This document shows positions 59,673 to 64,000 of a DNA stretch of 64,000 bases, one piece after another (position 1 is the first letter of the stretch; the number at the start of each line of letters is the position of its first letter). The position numbers and the translations under genes are program-made. Source of the DNA: Agrostemma githago (lineage: Eukaryota; Streptophyta; Magnoliopsida; Caryophyllales; Caryophyllaceae); the NCBI GenBank assembly GCA_958450325.1, contig OY288251.1, positions 65,303,666 to 65,367,665 on the forward strand, in the 5' to 3' direction. The notes under the pieces were generated by a model, which saw only the letters and a program-made list of their open reading frames with translations, was not told the origin of the DNA and made no database searches.

Positions 59673-62273
59673 GTGGACATGACATAGGTCCACCCCGACG
59701 CGGCCACGCGCGGGTTTGGGGAGGCGAATGAATCTCCATGAGATGGTCAAATGGAAATTTAAATCGAAGTCGGAGTCGCCACCGAATTTTATGGTTATTC
59801 GGAACCGTTCGAGCCCACTCTATGTCGTAGTGGGCCGTGTACAAAATACGGCCCATTTCCGATGTCAGAGTTTATTGGGTTCGTCCCTTTTGCATATCGA
59901 TATAGATGCCGATTGGGCGGTTAATCGTATATTGAATGACTCTCGTTGCCAATGGTTTCGGACATCCGGAAACCACGGTTCTGAGTAAGGGGTGAGGGTA
60001 CGTGTTGGGAAGTTCACTAAGAACACCCAACCCCGCCCGCACATTAGCGGCCTCTACTAGGATATCGAATGACGTTTTAATGCGCGCGTTAGTAATACGA
60101 TGAATGATATGCAAACATTGTTTTCCTAAGCATGTGAGGAATTGAATGGGTTGCTAAGTGGTTTAATGCATGCAAAATTAATTAACGTCAAAGTCGAATT
60201 TAGCATGTGAGATTCGTTTTAGTATAATAAAACAAATGAAATAAAAGAATGAATTTGCTACAAAAGATGAACAAACGAGTTAGTATCGATTTGTAAATAA
60301 TAATAGCAAAAAATAAATATGCGAAATCGAGAAAATAAATATTAATCGAAATCTGAAAAATATTGTTGAAAAGAACGTTGTTTTGTATAAAAAACGAAGT
60401 TCGAAAAATAATAAAAATACGGAAAAGGGCCGCGGCAAACAGCCAGCCGCGCGACTCGCCCGGGACGCCGGCGGGTCGCGTGGTGGCCTGTTTCGGGTCC
60501 GGTTTTCGAAAATTTGAAGTTCGTATTAAATCGCGTATGAATATTGTATGATTCGTACTCGACTTAATATTTTCGATATTCTTTATATTCGATAGTTAAC
60601 TACGAAATTAATATCGAATACTTGGAATAGTTTTAGAAAAGATGTTAATTTTAGAAATCGATCGAAGAATAAATAATAAAACGAACGAAAAAGTAAAAAA
60701 AGAAACCTCGGATTCCAGGCCAGCGCGCGAGTCGCTCGGGCTTGGCGCGACTCGCGTGCGGGTCTGTCCGGGTTTTTTATTTTTGTTCGAAAATTGTTAT
60801 TTCTGATGAATCGCGTGCAAATTATGAATTAACTTGTATTCGATCCATGTTTTCGATATTCGTCGTATCCAATATTCGATTATGAAATCGATATTGGATA
60901 TTTAGAATGAGTTTTGAAAAAGCTTTGTAAAATAAGTCGTTTTGAACGAGAAAAGAAAAGAATTTTTGAATGAAGAAAAGATGTAACGATTTTTGATATC
61001 GTCGAAATCTTAATATAATTCTTTTCGATACGATATTCGATTATAGAGAAATCGATATCGTATGTTTAAGAATATTCGTTATGAAAATAGTTTTTCGTTA
61101 ATAACGATATTAGAAAAATAATAAAAAAAACGACTCTTGACCCATAATAAAAAAGGACGAAGAGAAGAGAAGGAGAGAAAGGAAGAAATCGGGTTTTGTT
61201 GCACCCTCAACCTACATGCTCTTGTTGACTCGGATCGGAGCTCGTCGGAATGTGGCTAGGCACGGGAGCGTCGAGGTAACGTCGGTTGGGTTTAGGGTGG
61301 CTCGGTTTGACGGGCTTGTGAAGGGTGAAGACTCGGGTATGGGAGCCGGTTTTCCTTCGGGTTTGTGACGTAATATCGGTCTAACGATGCTAAGGAATTA
61401 TGTGTATCGGGATGCTAGATAACTATTGCTGAAAAATCGTGTGTGTATGTGTATAATTTCGGTGTGATGGATGTGTAGTCAACCTTATTTTTGTGTTGGA
61501 CGGGAGGTCCTATTTATAGGGAATTCCCGACCTTAACTTAGGAGAGTTCGACTACCGCTTGGGATAGGAAATGTAGGAATTTGAGGGAAATAAGAATTCC
61601 GCTTTCTTGTGGAGGAAGAAAGACAAACCGGTGGATTTGCTCTCCTTTTGGACTGTTTCGGCCGAGTGTTTTACACTCGGTCGGATGTTCGAATCGGTTT
61701 TTGAATAGGACTCCTGTTTGAGCTAGAATTACCGCTTGAGTAAGAAGCTGAGGAGAACGAGAATTCCGTTTTCTTGTGAGAGAAGAAAAGAGGAAAAACC
61801 GGCTGGTTATGGGTACTTGGCCGAGTGGTTGCACTCGGTTAGGTGTCTGAGTCGGTTTTCGGATAGGATTCCTACTCGGGATCGAATTCTACCTTAAACG
61901 GAATTGTTTATTCTTTTTTTTGAAGGGATGATTTTTGTAGAGTTGGAGTGTGAATGAACCGTGTGAGACACCACGGTGGACTCACGAGTTTCGAGAAATG
62001 TCTTTGGCCGGGTTCTGACTCGGTCGTTAAAAGACGGTTTTACCCTTGGTGACGGTTTCGACCCAAATTAGTGTTATTTGACTCGAAACGACCCACTGGG
62101 CCTGAATTTGAGGTTGGTTTTGTGAGATTTGTACTCCTTAAAATGCCTAGGCCCAATATCCATCATTTCGAGCCCATTTCCGAGTACGTCAAGGCATGTT
62201 AGCGTCCGATCATCATCGGGTGTTTGTCGGAAACTACTATAGACACCTGGCGGTCAAAATGTGGGTGTCTACA
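59673..62273 (-). repeat. 3' LTR of the second Tat element
   Basis: Nearly identical to the LTR at 57056-59658. Private differences are seen at 59880 (t for c) and 59912 (t for c), and one base is missing near 59700. TATA box at the complement of 61511-61518. Confidence 0.9.
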
Positions 62274-62926
62274 GAGCCCCCACTCTGACTGAGGCTTGGA
62301 CAGGGCGAAAGTCGGAGTAGCTACCAGGTCAATCAAGGATTAAAACCTGGCAGCTTCCGGTCGGGTCGTTTAAGGTCCATTAGACCTGCGTGGAGGGCCC
62401 GCCGACCATGGGCTAAAAATGTACCTGAATTGATGATAACTCCGTGGGGGAATTCGTCGCATGAGACTTAAAATGGGCCTGTATGTCGGCTCATCTTGTT
62501 AAATGCCGCTGAGGAGTTTGTGCAAATTGCATGGTCCTGCTTGAGTCGTCCTGTACATATTTATGCAAAGCTGCAAAATTTTGCATGTAATATTTGTAGG
62601 AAAAAATGACTCGTGCTGGGGAATAAAAATTTGAGAAAAGGGTTTGAATTTTGAGTTTGCAAAAAGTCTTTGAAAAATTAGAGTATTTTTGTTTTGACTT
62701 TTGAAAAGGAATAGGAATGCTCGGGATGACTTAGCTAAGCCTTAGGACAATGGCTTGTATGCTAAATGTTCTAGGATTGAGAATCTTAAGGTGAGGAGGA
62801 GAACTTATGTTTTATGCTATAAATACCCCTTTTTGCTTCATAAATTTCATAATTCCACAATTCCTCAATTTCTTAAAGAAAAGAATAAGCTCTGAAAAAT
62901 TTATTCTTCCTTTTAGCAAACCAAAT

Positions 62927-63735
62927 ATGGGAATCGACCGATTAGTCGGAATGTTGCACGAGTGGTCCAAATATTTTAGGGATGCTGATAGGGCTATCCT
63001 AAATCAGAATGGTGTTACCCAATTGTCCGTGATCCGTCAGATGCAAGTAGACTGCCACTTCTTGGATGCTTGCCTATCCTATTGGGATGACACATACCAT
63101 GTTTTTAGTTTTCCTCGAGGAGAGATTTGCCCTATTCCTGAGGAGATTGCTGCTGCAGGAGGATGGAATCCTATACTTCGCCCTGCCATTCCTTTTTCAG
63201 TTTCTGACCCAAGAAGGAAATTAAGGGAATTTTTAGGGCTTTCCCATATGGAGGTATCCCGTATGCTAGAAGGAGATACCGTTTCCCTGATCGACCTGGC
63301 TGAAAAATTCATGAATCCAGATGATGTCCGGGTCAGGCCGGTTCATAGCCGTAGGGCCTTCACTTTTTGTATGCTCCATGTTTATGCCTTCGAAGGGCAT
63401 ATGGATTTGTTATCTTGCATGGGCCACGTTAAACTTTTCACCGTGGCTGACCTAATGGAGACGGAGCACAGCCCGGCTTGGCTGATTACAGGGGAGATTA
63501 TTCAAGGCTTGGGTAATCGTAAAAGAGATCCGTCAATTCGGCTAACTGGGAGTACCCGGCTTCTACAGGTATGCTGATTTTTTGAATTTTTCGAAATTTT
63601 TTTTTTTTTTTTTTGAATTTTTTTGAATTTTTTTTGAATTTTTTGAATTTCCGGCTTCTCCCATTTTCCGGCTTTGCGCGGTTTTTTCCCGATTTTCCGG
63701 CTTCTGCGGTTTTCTCGATTTTCACGCCTTTTCAC

Positions 63736-63767
<32 letters not shown>

Positions 63768-64000
63768 CCAGCTATGGCTATTCGAGAGGTTATCGATCTT
63801 GGACCCTCCCTTGAATGTGAGCCGATATCAACCCAGGCAAGTTATGTCGAGGAGACGAGCCATTGCCTTTTCTCGCTTCAATACCCAAAAATACTGGGAT
63901 GAGGTGCTATCTTTCCATGGAGGCCTGTTGATCCGTTGGGCCGTGCCATGGTGGCCGATTTACCTTTGGACTGGCCTGGAATCTCGAGATAGGGCTAGAT
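62927..64000 (+). CDS. Antisense accessory gene, second copy, cut by the window end
   Basis: Exon 1 runs 62927-63568, the intron 63569-63771, and exon 2 starts at 63772 and runs off the end. The protein matches the copy at 47534 with a His-to-Arg change (VIHQM to VIRQM). The only other differences seen nearby are in the leader. Donor, T-tract and acceptor are kept despite a changed T-run length, which supports the intron. Confidence 0.75.

Larger units (their letters stand above)
59673..64000 (-). mobile_element. Second Tat element, 3' part only
   Basis: It starts with a 3' LTR (59673-62273, in - orientation), followed by the same polypurine tract and internal sequence as 46881-48607, with only a handful of substitutions. 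Its gag-pol and 5' LTR lie beyond the window. The five bases before it (gaaat) are its presumed target duplication. Confidence 0.9.

Overview
This window reads as nuclear DNA of a flowering plant. It has GT-AG introns with T-rich acceptors, TATA-box promoters, Stowaway and Tourist MITEs, plant LTR retrotransposons primed by tRNA-Arg or tRNA-iMet, CACTA elements and an RNase H-bearing plant LINE. Three ordinary single-copy genes have clear plant homology or architecture. The frequent 'tactccgta' and 'actccctccgt' motifs and the overall style fit a eudicot, possibly of the Caryophyllales, but that is an impression and not a demonstration.

Layout. 1-1860: the end of a Tat-lineage LTR followed by a decayed Copia fragment. 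2310-7827: a five-exon MOS11-type gene (CIP29/Tho1-like, mRNA export) on the + strand. 9205-9893: a fold-back element and a small Mutator-type element. 11305-12869: a four-exon coiled-coil gene on the - strand whose family I do not recognise. 14299-23093: a complete but dead CACTA (En/Spm) transposon with TNPA- and TNPD-type genes. A solo LTR is lodged in its transposase gene, and it sits between halves of an unrecognised coding stretch. 23650-25507: Copia gag remnants and nested MITEs. About 25900-33832: a LINE, split by a second solo LTR of the same family, which itself carries a hAT-type element (three levels of nesting). 33885-36673: an internally deleted Copia element with short LTRs. 37070-37774: a three-exon chloroplast J-protein gene (J8 type) on the - strand. 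38175-38805: a second copy of the Mutator-type element. 39840-42060: an LTR-like block with a short + strand reading frame. 42061-44278: the left part of a second CACTA copy.

That CACTA copy is broken by the largest structure here. One complete Tat-lineage Ty3/Gypsy element (44279-59658) and the first 4.3 kb of a second one (59673 to the window end) lie in the same orientation, separated by only 14 bp. Each is transcribed on the - strand (gag, protease, RT, RNase H, second archaeal-type RNase H, integrase). Each also carries, between pol and the 3' LTR, an accessory gene on the opposite strand with its own TATA box and an intron. The 14-bp spacer and the left flank can be placed on the intact CACTA copy at 16561-16596. 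This shows 18 bp of target missing and suggests that the complete element is a hybrid of two separate insertions.

The host genes appear independent of one another. Most of the window is a record of successive transposon insertions. The most unusual biology is the antisense spliced accessory gene of the Tat elements and the hybrid or tandem way in which those elements sit.
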